Positions 8,762 through 18,891 of a stretch of DNA of 64,000 bases are shown here, piece after piece (position 1 is the first letter of the stretch; every line of letters begins with the position of its first letter). The notes under the pieces are model-generated. The model was not told the origin of the DNA, made no database searches, and saw only the letters and a list, made by a program, of their open reading frames with translations. Made by a program: the position numbers and the translations under genes. Location of the stretch: the NCBI GenBank assembly GCA_013112555.1, contig JABFGK010000001.1:2082581-2146580 (forward strand), in the 5' to 3' direction. Source of the DNA: Planctomycetota bacterium. GTDB taxonomy: Bacteria; Planctomycetota; Phycisphaerae; Phycisphaerales; UBA5793.

Positions 8762-9427
8762 CTATTGCTCGTCGTTTTCCAGTTCATACTCGTTATCGGC
8801 CGCAATTGCGTCCGGGTCGACTTCGCCTTCAGCCAGGGCGACTTTGGCCGGTCGGAGTATCACCGTGCCGACGGCATAGCCGGGCTGCAGCAGGTTGGCG
8901 ACATGACCGGGCTGCACGTTCTCTGGGGCCGGCATCGTGAGCATCGCTTCGTGCCGCTCCGGGTCGAACTCATCGCCGAGCGCCGGCTCGACCCGTTCGA
9001 CACCGTGCCCGGCACAGACTTTGAGTAACTCATCGCGCACGAGTTGGACGCCGGCATGGAGCGCCTTGGCACCCCCGCTGTCTTCAATCTGTTGCGACAA
9101 TGCTAAATCGAGATTGTCGATGACCGGAAGGAGGCTCTTGAGCACTCCGGCGCGTGCCTGGACGGCTGCGGCACGTTCGTTGGCAAGACTCCGACGCTGG
9201 TAGTTCTGGAAGTCAGCCAGCGCACGCTGATATCGGCCGAGCGCATCATCGCGCTGCTGGGTGAGATCCGCGACAACGGCATCGTACTCAAGCGGCTCAT
9301 CCGATTGCATCGGCTCCGGCTGAGCCTGCGGCTCATCCTGTTCAACCGGCTGTGATTGCTCGAGGTCCGGCTGCGCGTCCTGGCCCTCTTTATTCCCAAA
9401 CCCGGAATGTCTATTTCGTCGCCCCAT
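8762..9427 (-). CDS. grpE: Nucleotide exchange factor GrpE
   Basis: GrpE releases ADP from DnaK. The 221-residue protein has an acidic, Gln/Glu-rich N-terminus, a coiled coil (about 45-110, with RYQRALADFQNYQRR and LLPVIDNLDLAL) and the C-terminal beta domain around GVERVEPALGDEFDPERHEAM and VGTVILRPAKVALA. It begins only three bases after the dnaJ stop codon, so the two are co-translated. No dnaK is in this window. Confidence 0.95.
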   Translation of the reverse strand: MGRRNRHSGFGNKEGQDAQPDLEQSQPVEQDEPQAQPEPMQSDEPLEYDAVVADLTQQRDDALGRYQRALADFQNYQRRSLANERAAAVQARAGVLKSLLPVIDNLDLALSQQIEDSGGAKALHAGVQLVRDELLKVCAGHGVERVEPALGDEFDPERHEAMLTMPAPENVQPGHVANLLQPGYAVGTVILRPAKVALAEGEVDPDAIAADNEYELENDEQ

Positions 9428-9430
9428 TGG

Positions 9431-10609
9431 TTACTCGTCCTTGCCGCCGTGCAGCATGTCTTTGATACGTGACCAGAACGAACCGCTCTCCGGCATGACC
9501 GACAGATCCTCGGTTTCGGCATACTGACGCAGGAGTTCCTCCTGCCGGTCGTTGAGTTTCTTCGGTATCTCGATCTTTGCAATCACGAGCATGTCACCGC
9601 GCCGCTTGCTTCGGAGGCTGGGCAGCCCACGGCCGCTCATTTTGATGACCTGGCCGAACTGAGTCCCGCGTGGGACCTTCAGGACGTGTGACTCCCCATC
9701 AATGGTTGGTATCTCAACTTCGGCACCGAGGGCAGCCTGGCTGAAACTGATGGGGATTTCCATGAGGATGTTGTCGCCGTCGCGCTGGAACCACTTGTGG
9801 TGTGAGACGCGGACTCGAACATGGAGATCGCCTCGGATGCCCTGGCCGGTGGGTGAGAGTTCGGGGGCCGGCGGCTCGCCTTCGCCACGCAGGCAGACGG
9901 CCTGACCATCGTGAACGCCTGCAGGGATGTTGACCGAGAGTTTACGGCGCTTCGGGACACGGCCCCGGCCGCGGCATTCGGTACATGGTTCGGCAATGAT
10001 GGTCCCGGCGCCTCGGCAGTGTGGGCAGGATGTGACCATGCGGAACATGCCACCGAGTCCGGTCTGTGCCACCTGTCCCTGCCCGCCACATGCCGTACAT
10101 GGGCGTCGTTCGGTACCGGGCTTAGCACCGTCACCGTTGCACGTCGGGCAGACGTCCAGGCGAGTGAAATCCACATCAACCGCTGTCCCGGCAAAGACCT
10201 GTTCGAGTGTGATCTCGGCTTCGGTTTCGAGGTCATAACCACGGGCCACGCCGCCGCGTCGTCCTCTTTGTCCGCCGCCCGCGCGCCCGAATCCCCCGAG
10301 TCCGCCACCGCCGAAGATTTCATCGAACATCGAGAAGATGTCCTGCGGGTCCATGGTGCGGAAATCATGGCCGGGTGTGCCACGGAGACCGGCATGGCCA
10401 TACTGATCATACTGTTGGCGCCGGTTGGAATCGGAGAGGACCTCGTATGCTTCGGCTGCTTCTTTGAACTTGGCCTCGGCCTCTGCGTCACCGGGGTTCC
10501 GGTCCGGGTGGTACTTCATGGCAAGGCGGCGATAGGCCCGCTTGATATCATCGGCATCCGCGCTTTTTTCGACGCCGAGCACTTCGTAATAGTCGCGGGT
10601 GATCGCCAT
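9431..10609 (-). CDS. dnaJ: Chaperone DnaJ (type I)
   Basis: Co-chaperone that delivers substrates to DnaK and stimulates its ATPase. The order is J domain (1-70, with HPD in [11 protein letters not shown]), a Gly/Phe-rich linker, four CxxCxGxG zinc motifs ([32 protein letters not shown]) and the two substrate-binding beta domains. At 392 residues it has the usual length. It lies between the second groEL and grpE, all in one direction. Confidence 0.97.
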   Translation of the reverse strand: MAITRDYYEVLGVEKSADADDIKRAYRRLAMKYHPDRNPGDAEAEAKFKEAAEAYEVLSDSNRRQQYDQYGHAGLRGTPGHDFRTMDPQDIFSMFDEIFGGGGLGGFGRAGGGQRGRRGGVARGYDLETEAEITLEQVFAGTAVDVDFTRLDVCPTCNGDGAKPGTERRPCTACGGQGQVAQTGLGGMFRMVTSCPHCRGAGTIIAEPCTECRGRGRVPKRRKLSVNIPAGVHDGQAVCLRGEGEPPAPELSPTGQGIRGDLHVRVRVSHHKWFQRDGDNILMEIPISFSQAALGAEVEIPTIDGESHVLKVPRGTQFGQVIKMSGRGLPSLRSKRRGDMLVIAKIEIPKKLNDRQEELLRQYAETEDLSVMPESGSFWSRIKDMLHGGKDE

Positions 10610-10724
10610 ACCTGTCTGCCTTCCGTCTCCTGAGGACGGCCATTCACAGTCTCTGCCCGGAAGCGCAGGAAGCGGACCATGCGATTCGGTCCGCCCCTGC
10701 TGCCTTCACAAGGCTATTTCAGAA

Positions 10725-10751
10725 AGCCGTCGGTTCAGTCCCCGGACGGCT
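10725..10751 (-). terminator. Probable terminator after the second groEL
   Basis: AGCCGTC and GACGGCT pair as a 7-bp stem with a 13-base loop, and on the minus strand the stem runs into TTTCTG. It stands 23 bases past the groEL stop and before dnaJ, so dnaJ-grpE may be separately or only partly read through. Confidence 0.5.
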
Positions 10752-10773
10752 GGGGTGTCATCAGTATGACGTC

Positions 10774-12387
10774 TTACGACGTCGCGCCGACGACGGGGTC
10801 TTCCTCCTCATCGAGTTCAGACACAAGGACGTCGGTGGTGAGCATGAGGCCTGCAACGGACGCGGCGTTCTGCAGTGCCGTGCGGACGACGAGGGCCGGG
10901 TCAATGATGCCGGCCTTGACCATGTCGGTGTAGTCACCGGCCGCAGCGTCGTAGCCGAAGTGGCCCTTGTTCTCGAGGATCTTGTCGACGACGACGTCGC
11001 CGTCACCGCCGGCGTTTTCAACGATCTGACGGGCCGGGCCGACCAGTGCACTCGCGACAATGTCATAGCCGAACTTCTGATCGCCACGGGCCTTCTTGCG
11101 GGCGTCGGTCACGGCTGCGATCGCCCGGAGCAGGGCCACGCCGCCGCCGGCCACATAGCCTTCCTTCGCGGCAGCGCGGGTCGCATGGAGGGCGTCATCG
11201 ACGCGTGCCTTGCGCTCCTTCATCGCTGCCTCGGTCGGGGCACCGACGCTGAGGATGGCCACACCGCTGGTCAGTTTGGCCAGGCGCTCCTGGAGTTTCT
11301 CGCGATCGTAATCGCTCGTGGACTTTTCAAACTGGAGGCTGATCTGATCCGCGCGGGCCTTGATGTCCTTCTTCTTGCCGGCACCTTCGATGATCGTGGA
11401 CGAGTCCTTGTCGATGATGATCCGCTTCGCGCTGCCGAGTTCCTTGAGTTCAATGGACTCGAGCGTGCGGCCGAGGTCTTCGGCAAAGAACGTACCGCCG
11501 GTGAGGACGGCAATGTCGCCGAGGATGGCCTTGCGGCGATCACCGAAGCCCGGGGCCTTGACGGCACAGATCTTCAGCACGCCGCGCAGTCGGTTGACGA
11601 CGAGGGCAGCCAATGCCTCGTTCTCCACGTCCTCTGCGATGATGAGCAACTGACGGCCGGCACTGACGACCTTGTTCAGCAACGGCAGGAAATCATTGAG
11701 GTTGCTGATCTTCTTCTCGTGGATGAGGATCAGGGCATCTTCCAGCACACACTCGGTGGTCGACGCATCGGTCATGAAGTACGGGCTGAGGTATCCCTTG
11801 TCAAAGGCCATGCCTTCGACGTAATCAAGGGTCATATCAGCGGTCTTGCCTTCTTCGACCTCGACGACACCGTCGGGCCCGACCTTGGCAATGGCTTCGG
11901 CAATGAGTTCGCCGATTTCGCTGTCATGGTTTGCTGAGACCGTGGCGACCTTCTTGTAGTCGTCCTTGCCCTTGCACTTGGTGGACATGTCCTGGATGGC
12001 GTTGCCGGCCACCTCGGCTGCCACGAGGACGCCGCGCTGGATTTCGACGGGGTTATGCCCGGCCGTGACATACCGAAGTCCGGCTGTATAGATCGACTCG
12101 GCCAGGATGGTGGCGGTGGTGGTTCCGTCGCCGGCCTTATCTGCAGTCTTCTTGGCCACCTCGTTGACGAGTTTTGCGCCCATGTTTTCGAAGGCGGAGG
12201 GGAGGTCGATTTCCTTCGCAACGGAAACGCCGTCCTTCGTGACGGTGGGCGCCCCCCAGGACTTCTGGATGACCACGTTGCGGCCGACGGGTCCGAGGGT
12301 GATTTTGACGGCACGGGAAAGCTGCTGCAGGCCGGACTTGATTTCGACCTGGGCACTATCGCCGAACATGAGTTGCTTGGTGGACAT
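10774..12387 (-). CDS. groEL: 60-kDa chaperonin GroEL, second copy without GGM tail
   Basis: ATP-dependent folding chamber subunit, 537 residues from the ATG at 12387 (an upstream extension of 67 codons has a non-protein-like composition). It retains the ATPase block [13 protein letters not shown] and [13 protein letters not shown]. It lacks the C-terminal Gly-Gly-Met repeat and ends in an acidic DEEEDP segment. It is clearly diverged from the copy at 13813-15519. It has no groES of its own and would have to share the one at 13441. Divergent second GroELs without the GGM tail are often specialised, but no specific client can be named here. Confidence 0.95.
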   Translation of the reverse strand: MSTKQLMFGDSAQVEIKSGLQQLSRAVKITLGPVGRNVVIQKSWGAPTVTKDGVSVAKEIDLPSAFENMGAKLVNEVAKKTADKAGDGTTTATILAESIYTAGLRYVTAGHNPVEIQRGVLVAAEVAGNAIQDMSTKCKGKDDYKKVATVSANHDSEIGELIAEAIAKVGPDGVVEVEEGKTADMTLDYVEGMAFDKGYLSPYFMTDASTTECVLEDALILIHEKKISNLNDFLPLLNKVVSAGRQLLIIAEDVENEALAALVVNRLRGVLKICAVKAPGFGDRRKAILGDIAVLTGGTFFAEDLGRTLESIELKELGSAKRIIIDKDSSTIIEGAGKKKDIKARADQISLQFEKSTSDYDREKLQERLAKLTSGVAILSVGAPTEAAMKERKARVDDALHATRAAAKEGYVAGGGVALLRAIAAVTDARKKARGDQKFGYDIVASALVGPARQIVENAGGDGDVVVDKILENKGHFGYDAAAGDYTDMVKAGIIDPALVVRTALQNAASVAGLMLTTDVLVSELDEEEDPVVGATS

Positions 12388-12488
12388 CGGTTTATCTCGC
12401 TTTCGGTTGGCCTGCACAATGGTTCGTGCGTGCAGGTCTGCGGGTATTCGTGCGTTGTATGGCTCGTGCCCAGGGTCCAAGGTACGTC

Positions 12489-13388
12489 TTACCAGGAGTG
12501 ATCCTGTTCGTACCCGAGTTCGATGAGCATGTCGCCGGCGTGTTCCTTGATGATGGTTCGGAAGGGATCGGTTGCGTAGTTCGTCCAATCGCCGACCTGA
12601 CCCTTTCGGTACAGATCGTGCGGGTTTTCCTTTGCGAAGCCGGCACTCGTTTTCGTCTCCGAGCCGAGCGGGGCAGCCAGTGCCGGGTCGAGGTCGAGCA
12701 GTTCGTACATTCGTCGGCGTTGCCCATCGGTGTCAGCGTGCAGGTCCTCATAGCGGACGCTGAGCACGGTCATTGGCAGGGGCGCGTTGCCGGCTTTCGC
12801 CTCGGCTGCAGCATCGAGATCAAACCGCATTCGTCGTGCCCAGTTCGAGGCGAGATTGGCAATCCACTCGCGATCGGCTGAGAGTTTCTCCGGTGCCTTC
12901 TTGAAGTAATCCGGGTCGGCACAGAAGGCTTCGATCTCTGGTTGCAGGCGTGTCTTGAACGGCTCGTGTCGCGGTCCTCCGTTTCGGTAGACGTGATGAA
13001 CGCGGCTGACGATCAGGTCACGGACATCACGAATGACGAGCAGGTGCGGGCAATCAGGCAGCAGCGGGATCAACGGTCGCGGGGTTCGGTCCCCCATCCA
13101 GGTTGCGTTCGGCTTCAGGCCGACCTGGGCGTCCAGCGATGCCCGAACGAAGTCCTGGAACCATTCATGCGTCCGGCGTCGGAGCGATTCATCTCGGTAT
13201 CCGAGGCCGTGCGGGCCGGCCGTAAACTGCTGGACGCCATCGAACAATCGTTCGAAGTGGTATTCGCCATGGCAGTTGATGGCCGGGTGGAGGTTCAGCA
13301 GGTTGCAGGTCCAGTTCGTCCCGGACCGTGCCTGACCGACGATGAAGAAGTACCGAAACGGAAGTTGTTGCTTGCCGTGTTGATTCAT
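12489..13388 (-). CDS. Sulfotransferase family protein
   Basis: A PAPS-type sulfotransferase fold is indicated by the N-terminal loop [18 protein letters not shown] (5'-phosphosulfate binding) and a later [20 protein letters not shown] (3'-phosphate binding). The substrate is unknown. It is 299 residues long from the ATG at 13388, and the frame could start 28 codons earlier, overlapping groES. It sits between groES and the second groEL on the same strand. I know of no functional reason for a sulfotransferase there. Confidence 0.85.
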   Translation of the reverse strand: MNQHGKQQLPFRYFFIVGQARSGTNWTCNLLNLHPAINCHGEYHFERLFDGVQQFTAGPHGLGYRDESLRRRTHEWFQDFVRASLDAQVGLKPNATWMGDRTPRPLIPLLPDCPHLLVIRDVRDLIVSRVHHVYRNGGPRHEPFKTRLQPEIEAFCADPDYFKKAPEKLSADREWIANLASNWARRMRFDLDAAAEAKAGNAPLPMTVLSVRYEDLHADTDGQRRRMYELLDLDPALAAPLGSETKTSAGFAKENPHDLYRKGQVGDWTNYATDPFRTIIKEHAGDMLIELGYEQDHSW

Positions 13389-13440
13389 GTCTTCATCGAG
13401 CGGCCGTTCGTCCCTTGCGTGCCCGTGATTCCCTGGGTTC

Positions 13441-13728
13441 CTACTCGATGACGCCGAGCAGATCCCGTTCACTCAGGATGACGTGCTTGACGCCCTTGAT
13501 CTCAATCTCGGTCCCGCCGTACTTGCTGTAGATGACCTGGTCACCCTTCTTGATGCCGAGCGAGGCATGCCTTCCATCGTCAAGGCGCTTGCCGGGCCCG
13601 AGCGCAACGACCTTGCCCTGCTGCGGCTTTTCCTTGGCCCCTTCGGGAATGTACAGGCCGGAGGCGGTTTTCGTTTCGGCTTCAGCCGGCTTGACCAGGA
13701 CGCGGTCGTCGAGTGGGTTGATTTTCAT
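13441..13728 (-). CDS. groES: Co-chaperonin GroES
   Basis: Lid of the GroEL chamber. The 95-residue protein contains the mobile-loop region ETKTASGLYIPEGAKEKPQ and GKVVALGPGKR, and ends in the conserved strand VILSERDLLGVIE. It lies 84 bases after groEL, so the order is groEL-groES, the reverse of the textbook groES-groEL operon. Confidence 0.97.
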   Translation of the reverse strand: MKINPLDDRVLVKPAEAETKTASGLYIPEGAKEKPQQGKVVALGPGKRLDDGRHASLGIKKGDQVIYSKYGGTEIEIKGVKHVILSERDLLGVIE

Positions 13729-13812
13729 TTTAGTTCATTCCTTGTTCATGTTTCATTGTCAGAGAGAACACGCGGCGTCCTCTCTGGAAGCGTGTTCGTT
13801 GCGAGCGGTTGA

Positions 13813-15519
13813 TCAGAAGCCCATGCCACCCATGCCGCCCATGCCGCCCATGCCACCCATTCCCATGCCACCCATGCCACCCATACCACCCATGCCACCC
13901 ATGCCGGGGTCGCCCCCGGCCGGAGCATCGCTCTTGGGTTCGGGCCTTTCGGTGATGATGCAGTCGGTGGTGAGGAGCAGACTGGCCACGGAGGCGGCGT
14001 TCTGGATAGCGGTACGATCAACGCGGGCAGGCGTCAGGACGCCCATCTTGAGGAGGTCGCCGTATTCATCGGTCAGTGCGTTGTAGCCGAAAGATCCCTT
14101 GCCCTCGCGGACCTTGCTGACGACGACCGTGCCCTTCTGGCCGGCGTTGTCGGCAATGGAGCGCAGCGGGATGACAAGTGCTTCGGCCACGAGGTCCACG
14201 CCGTACTTCTCATCGCCTCGGCAGTTCTTGCGGGTCTTGTCGAGTGCCGGCAGTGCCCGGATAAAGGAGACGCCGCCGCCGGGGACGATGCCTTCCTTGA
14301 CGGCTGCACGGGTGGCGTGCAGTGCGTCTTCGACCATGGCCTTCTTCTGCTTGAGTTCGGCTTCGGAGGCTGCGCCGACGTTGATCTGGGCCACGCCGCC
14401 TGCGAGTTTGGCAAGCCGTTCCTGGAGTTTTTCGCGATCGTAATCGCTCGTGGTGGCCTCGATTTCATTGCGAATCTGGGCGATGCGGGCCTGGATATCA
14501 GCGGTGCTGCCGGCCCCTTCGATCATCGTGGTGTTGTCGCTGTCGATCACAACCTTCTTGGCCATGCCGAGTTGGCTCAGTTCGACCTTGTCGAGGTCGA
14601 TGCCGAGATCCTTCATAATGGGAGTCGCACCGGTGAGGACGGCAATGTCGGCCAGAATCGCCTTGCGGCGATCGCCGTAGCCGGGTGCCTTGACGGCGGC
14701 GACGTTCAGCACGCCGCGCAGTTTATTGATAACGAGCGTGCTCAGTGCTTCGCCGGTGACGTCTTCGGCAATGATGAGCAGCGGCTTCTTGGCCTGCTGT
14801 GCCTTTTCGAGCAGGGGAATCATCTGCTTGACCGAGTCGATCTTGTCCTCGTGGATCAGGATGAGGGGCTTGTCGAGTTCGACGGTCATGTCATCGACGT
14901 TCGTGATGAAGTTCGGCGAGCGGTAGCCGCGGTCGAACTGCATGCCTTCGACGACATCGACGTTGGTTTCGAGGCTCTTGCCTTCCTCGACGGTGATGAC
15001 GCCGTCCTTGCCGACCTTTTCGAATGCATCGGCCATGATCTTGCCGACTTCGGGGTCGTTGTTGGAGCTGATGGTGGCGACGGACCGGATGTCCTCTTTG
15101 CCCTTGACGGGAGTGGCCATGCCCTGGATCTCGCCGGTCACGGTTTCGATGGCCTTCCGCATGCCGCGGACGAGCGCGTTGGCATCGACGCCGGCAGCGA
15201 TATAGCGCAGGCCGCTCTTGAAGAGGGCTTCTGCCAGCACGGTGGCAGTGGTGGTGCCATCCCCGGCATCATCGCTGGTCTTGCTGGCGGCTTCCTTGAC
15301 GAGTTGCGCGCCCATGTTCTCGAACTTGTTGCGGAGTTCGATCTCCTCGGCAACGGAGACGCCGTCTTTGGTGACGGTCGGACCACCCCACGACTTGTCG
15401 AGTACGGCATTTCGCCCACGAGGGCCGAGGGTTGATTTGACGGCAGCGGCGAGTTTCTCGACGCCGGCCAGCAGTTGCTGACGGGCATCATTGTGAAACG
15501 CGAGTTCCTTGACGGCCAT
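13813..15519 (-). CDS. groEL: 60-kDa chaperonin GroEL, main copy with GGM tail
   Basis: Folding chamber subunit, 568 residues. It has the ATPase blocks [17 protein letters not shown] and [19 protein letters not shown]. The C-terminus is an extended Gly-Gly-Met tail of about 30 residues, longer than the usual 13-residue (GGM)4M tail. The repeated codons make a visible tandem repeat at 13820-13910. As the first gene of the chaperone block with its groES directly downstream, it is the likely housekeeping chaperonin. Confidence 0.97.
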   Translation of the reverse strand: MAVKELAFHNDARQQLLAGVEKLAAAVKSTLGPRGRNAVLDKSWGGPTVTKDGVSVAEEIELRNKFENMGAQLVKEAASKTSDDAGDGTTTATVLAEALFKSGLRYIAAGVDANALVRGMRKAIETVTGEIQGMATPVKGKEDIRSVATISSNNDPEVGKIMADAFEKVGKDGVITVEEGKSLETNVDVVEGMQFDRGYRSPNFITNVDDMTVELDKPLILIHEDKIDSVKQMIPLLEKAQQAKKPLLIIAEDVTGEALSTLVINKLRGVLNVAAVKAPGYGDRRKAILADIAVLTGATPIMKDLGIDLDKVELSQLGMAKKVVIDSDNTTMIEGAGSTADIQARIAQIRNEIEATTSDYDREKLQERLAKLAGGVAQINVGAASEAELKQKKAMVEDALHATRAAVKEGIVPGGGVSFIRALPALDKTRKNCRGDEKYGVDLVAEALVIPLRSIADNAGQKGTVVVSKVREGKGSFGYNALTDEYGDLLKMGVLTPARVDRTAIQNAASVASLLLTTDCIITERPEPKSDAPAGGDPGMGGMGGMGGMGGMGMGGMGGMGGMGGMGF

Positions 15520-15863
15520 GAATCAGATCTCCAAATCACGGGGTTTGGGTGTGTTTTGTCGCTTCAAAGGTCGGCCGGCAGGCAGTCCGCCGATCAGGCA
15601 GCCTCCATACAGACGCCGACGTATAGGTGTATCCCGCAATGACGGTGCCACAACCAAACCGACCCAATAGCATCGTAAGTGACTGAAAACAAGCGTGTAA
15701 TGACTATCGGGGGGCTGTGCCGGCGTGTGATTCCCTGACAGGTCTGCCATTTGGGAGTGCTGCAGGCTGCCACGTTGGCAGATGGCTGTGAGCGCTCGGC
15801 AACGACTCGTTGTCCCTCCGGGCCAGGCTGGACGGTGACCGCGCCCCCGGGGCCCGTGCGGGT
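15520..15863 (-). promoter_or_regulatory. Upstream region of the chaperone block
   Basis: No protein gene is supported. The region must hold the promoter of groEL. I searched it for the CIRCE operator (TTAGCACTC-N9-GAGTGCTAA) and find only an isolated AGCACTC half near 15757-15763 on the minus strand, without a partner. TTGTTT and TATTGG with 17 bases between them (about 15665-15695, minus strand) are a weak promoter candidate. Heat-shock control by HrcA/CIRCE is therefore not supported. Confidence 0.4.
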
Positions 15864-16982
15864 TCACTCGTGGCTGATTGGATGATTGCTCGCATTGCCT
15901 GACACGATCTGATCGATCGAGTACCGACGGCGGGTCATTTCGCGGGAAAGGCGAATGCAGTCGACCAGTGCATTCCACAGGGCCAGGGTCATCATGCCCG
16001 AACCGACAAGGCTGAGCATCAGCGATGGGAGAATGATGACATCCTTGTACGGAATGAACACCTGGAAGTCCTCGCCGATTCCAAGCAGGAGACGGACGCT
16101 GTCACCGATACCGGTGATGATGACGGCCAGCAGCATGGCCCGGAATCCCTGGCGGCTGATCTGGACGATGCGGTGGTAGACGCTGCGGCGGCCGAGAAAG
16201 GTAATCACCGGGTGGAGCCCGGAGACGACCAGAAACAGGGCCGACATGGCCCCGAGGCGGAGGACGGTGCGCCAGACGTCGATATTGTCCGCCTGCACCG
16301 GTGCATACCGATCCTGCCACTCAAGGGCGTTCGAGTTGTCATAGAACGCGATGGCAGCGATGAAACCGGCCCAGGCGAACAGTCCTGTCGTCGCCTTGCT
16401 CAGGCCCTTGCGATACTCCTGATCCGATTCCTGCAACGTTGGTCTGCGGAACAGGAACATCATGCATCCGGTGGTCACGATCAGGATTATGGCACTCAGC
16501 GGCGACCACCAGGAATCCAACCGGGTCTGCCAGATCTCGAATCGTGCAGAGATAAGTGTGGCGACATACAGGATTGACGGCAGCCAGAGGGCGAATGCCG
16601 CAATCGCCAGAAAGAGGGCAACCAGAATCAGACTGAGGCCGAGTTGGCGGGGTTTCCGCAGTGCGGAGATCGTGCTGCTGGAGGGGTCAACAACAAACAG
16701 GAGTGTGCGCCGGACTTCAAACCCGCACTCTGGGCACCGATCGAGCGGGTCAATGCCTTTGATGTTGTAGCCACACTTCACGCAGGCGATATCGACGGTG
16801 ACTTTTCGACGTCTGAGGGTCGATCCGTTACCCAGCAGCGCACCGACAGGCTCTTGCGGTGTCGGAGACGCATCGGCGTGACTCTCCGGCTGAGCCTCAG
16901 CCTTGGTCACCGTCGGTGCCGGCGTCGGCGTCGGCGCCTGAGGCGAAGTTGGACAATCATGATCTTCGCCTGTCGAATCCAC
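15864..16982 (-). CDS. Zinc-ribbon membrane protein, unknown function
   Basis: The 372-residue protein starts at a GTG with AGGTGA upstream. Residues 1-60 are Pro/Thr/Glu-rich and disordered. A four-cysteine ribbon CVKCGYNIKGID...CPECG follows at about 67-88, and then about seven hydrophobic helices in three groups. The ribbon resembles the one inside CstA in this window and those of many planctomycete membrane proteins. No enzymatic motif is visible. It stands alone upstream of the chaperone block. Confidence 0.75.
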   Translation of the reverse strand: MDSTGEDHDCPTSPQAPTPTPAPTVTKAEAQPESHADASPTPQEPVGALLGNGSTLRRRKVTVDIACVKCGYNIKGIDPLDRCPECGFEVRRTLLFVVDPSSSTISALRKPRQLGLSLILVALFLAIAAFALWLPSILYVATLISARFEIWQTRLDSWWSPLSAIILIVTTGCMMFLFRRPTLQESDQEYRKGLSKATTGLFAWAGFIAAIAFYDNSNALEWQDRYAPVQADNIDVWRTVLRLGAMSALFLVVSGLHPVITFLGRRSVYHRIVQISRQGFRAMLLAVIITGIGDSVRLLLGIGEDFQVFIPYKDVIILPSLMLSLVGSGMMTLALWNALVDCIRLSREMTRRRYSIDQIVSGNASNHPISHE

Positions 16983-17184
16983 AGATCACCTGCCGGCCAT
17001 CGAAACAATGCGTTCTGAAACAGCGCCCGTGAGTGGGTGCGAGTTGCCTGCCGTCGGCCCCCTCCGGATCAGGTACATAGTGGGCTGATGGAGCGTGTTG
17101 ACGGCATTGAGCGGCACCGCATGATATCGGCTTCACGGTAAAAGACACCCGTGGGGGGATGACGAGTTGCTCTCGGCTCAGAGG

Positions 17185-18702
17185 TTACACTCTGACCGTC
17201 TTCCATCCACCCTGCAGGAAACGGCCCAGGAACAGGAGCCCGCGCACGAAGAGCTCGGCGCAAAGGCCGATCCAGACGCCGACGAGCCCGAAGCCAAGCC
17301 AGTAGCCAAACAGCCAGGCCAGCGGGATCCGGACGAAGTACGTGCTCGTCCAGGTAATGATCATGCAGGCTCGCGTATCGCCGGCACCGCGCAGGCCGTT
17401 GCGGATGACCATGGCCATCGCGAAGTTGATCTGCACAATCCCGCAGATGAACAGGAGTTTCGGTGCAAGTTCCAGGTGTTGCGGGTCGTCACTGATGATG
17501 CGGGTCAGCGGGGCACCGGCAAACATGAAGACCACACCGGCGATCCCCATCAGTGCCATGCCCAGAATCGCACAGAGCCAGATGGACCGGCTGGCCATCT
17601 TGGGATTCCCTGCGCCGAGGTATTGGCCGGCCAGTGTTCCCGCAGCAGTGCCGAGTGCGAAGCCGGGCATGAAACTGAAGGCCTCCCATTGCACGGCAAT
17701 CATGTGCGCGCCCATCAACCCCTCGCCGGCCCCGGTCTTTTCAGCAATCTTCCCGATCAGCCAGATGACGCCGACGAGTTGCCCGGCCCACATCCCGAAT
17801 CCTTCGACGAAGTTCGGGAAGCCGACACGAATAATTCGCCACATCGTTTCGAACTGCGGCCTGATATCCGGCAGTTGCAGTTTGAGGTCCTTGATGCCGC
17901 GAAGCATGAGCAGGACCAGGAGGAACGCGCCAACGGTCCGCGCGCCGGCGGTGCCGGCTGCAATGCCCATGACATGCAGATCAAACGAGAAGGGGTTGAG
18001 CAGCGACCATGATTCAAACTCGAGATCAACCCCGGAGAGCATCCAACTCAGGAAGACATTAACGGCATTGACGACAAGCATGATCAGGAAAGGCCGGGTC
18101 GTTTCGCCGGCGCCGTGCAGGCACATCGTCCCGGTAAACAGCAGTGAGGTCGTCGGCATTGAGAGCGCTACGACGCGCACGTACTGGATGCAATAGGCTG
18201 ATGCTTCCGGCGAGAGCCCTGCCAGTTTCGCCACCCAGGGGATGCCGAACCACATGATGAACGTCACGACAATCCCGAGCAAGAGGCTGAAGCCGACGGC
18301 CTGGCCGAGCGCGAGGTGGGCAAGCCGCTTGTTCCCGGCCCCGATGGCACGGGCAATCAGGGCCATGCCGCCGATGCCGACTGCCCCGGCTGAGATCCCC
18401 ATGAACCAGCGGACATAGGACCCGATCCCGACCCCATCCATGGCAGGGGTGGCAATGTCTCCGGGCAGGTGGCCGGTGAGCATGACATCGACCGTCCCCA
18501 CGGTCGCGTTGGCAAAATGTTCGAGCAGCACGGGGATCGCAAGCATGGCGATGGCGGCAGGCAGCGTCTTGCCGGCGAGTTTGCCGCTTTGAATCTCATG
18601 TGAGTCGACGACGACATCAGTGGCAGCGGTATCGGTATCGGCCGTACCCTGGCCGGATAGTCCGTCACCCGTCGCTGCATGTCGTCCAGTCTCGTTTTTC
18701 AT
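17185..18702 (-). CDS. MATE family efflux transporter
   Basis: Na+ or H+ coupled multidrug/metabolite exporter of the MATE (NorM/DinF-like) family. The 505-residue protein has about twelve helices in two homologous halves: AIPVLLEHFANATVGTVDVMLTGHLPG opens the first, and IIRVGFPNFVEGFGMWAGQLVG opens the second. The frame extends 27 codons upstream of the ATG at 18702, but TATAGT ends only eight bases before that ATG, so the shorter form is preferred. The substrate cannot be told. Confidence 0.93.
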   Translation of the reverse strand: MKNETGRHAATGDGLSGQGTADTDTAATDVVVDSHEIQSGKLAGKTLPAAIAMLAIPVLLEHFANATVGTVDVMLTGHLPGDIATPAMDGVGIGSYVRWFMGISAGAVGIGGMALIARAIGAGNKRLAHLALGQAVGFSLLLGIVVTFIMWFGIPWVAKLAGLSPEASAYCIQYVRVVALSMPTTSLLFTGTMCLHGAGETTRPFLIMLVVNAVNVFLSWMLSGVDLEFESWSLLNPFSFDLHVMGIAAGTAGARTVGAFLLVLLMLRGIKDLKLQLPDIRPQFETMWRIIRVGFPNFVEGFGMWAGQLVGVIWLIGKIAEKTGAGEGLMGAHMIAVQWEAFSFMPGFALGTAAGTLAGQYLGAGNPKMASRSIWLCAILGMALMGIAGVVFMFAGAPLTRIISDDPQHLELAPKLLFICGIVQINFAMAMVIRNGLRGAGDTRACMIITWTSTYFVRIPLAWLFGYWLGFGLVGVWIGLCAELFVRGLLFLGRFLQGGWKTVRV

Positions 18703-18709
18703 GACGGGG

Positions 18710-18715
18710 ACTATA
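18710..18715 (-). promoter_or_regulatory. -10-like hexamer directly before the MATE gene
   Basis: TATAGT ends seven bases before the ATG at 18702. If used, transcription would start at or next to the A of the start codon, giving a leaderless mRNA. The -35 region is weak. Confidence 0.4.
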
Positions 18716-18891
18716 GCACCTGCCCAAGACCTGCCTGCGCCGCGAAAAAGAGGTCGACCGCATGCCGTTCCATTAAATCGCAACAGACGATCTGATTATT
18801 GTGGTTGGATTGCGTCGGCAGGTCTAATTTACTTACCTTCGATGGATGGCAATGACACGGGCCGGTGCCCCGAGTTCATGGAGTTCCTGTG

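Noticed and set aside
10725..10751. tRNA-like T-loop (GGTTCAGTCC)
   Set aside because: No acceptor stem or anticodon arm can be drawn around it. The segment is better explained as a terminator hairpin.
15520..15863. CIRCE heat-shock operator before groEL
   Set aside because: Only one half-site-like AGCACTC is present, without the inverted partner nine bases away.
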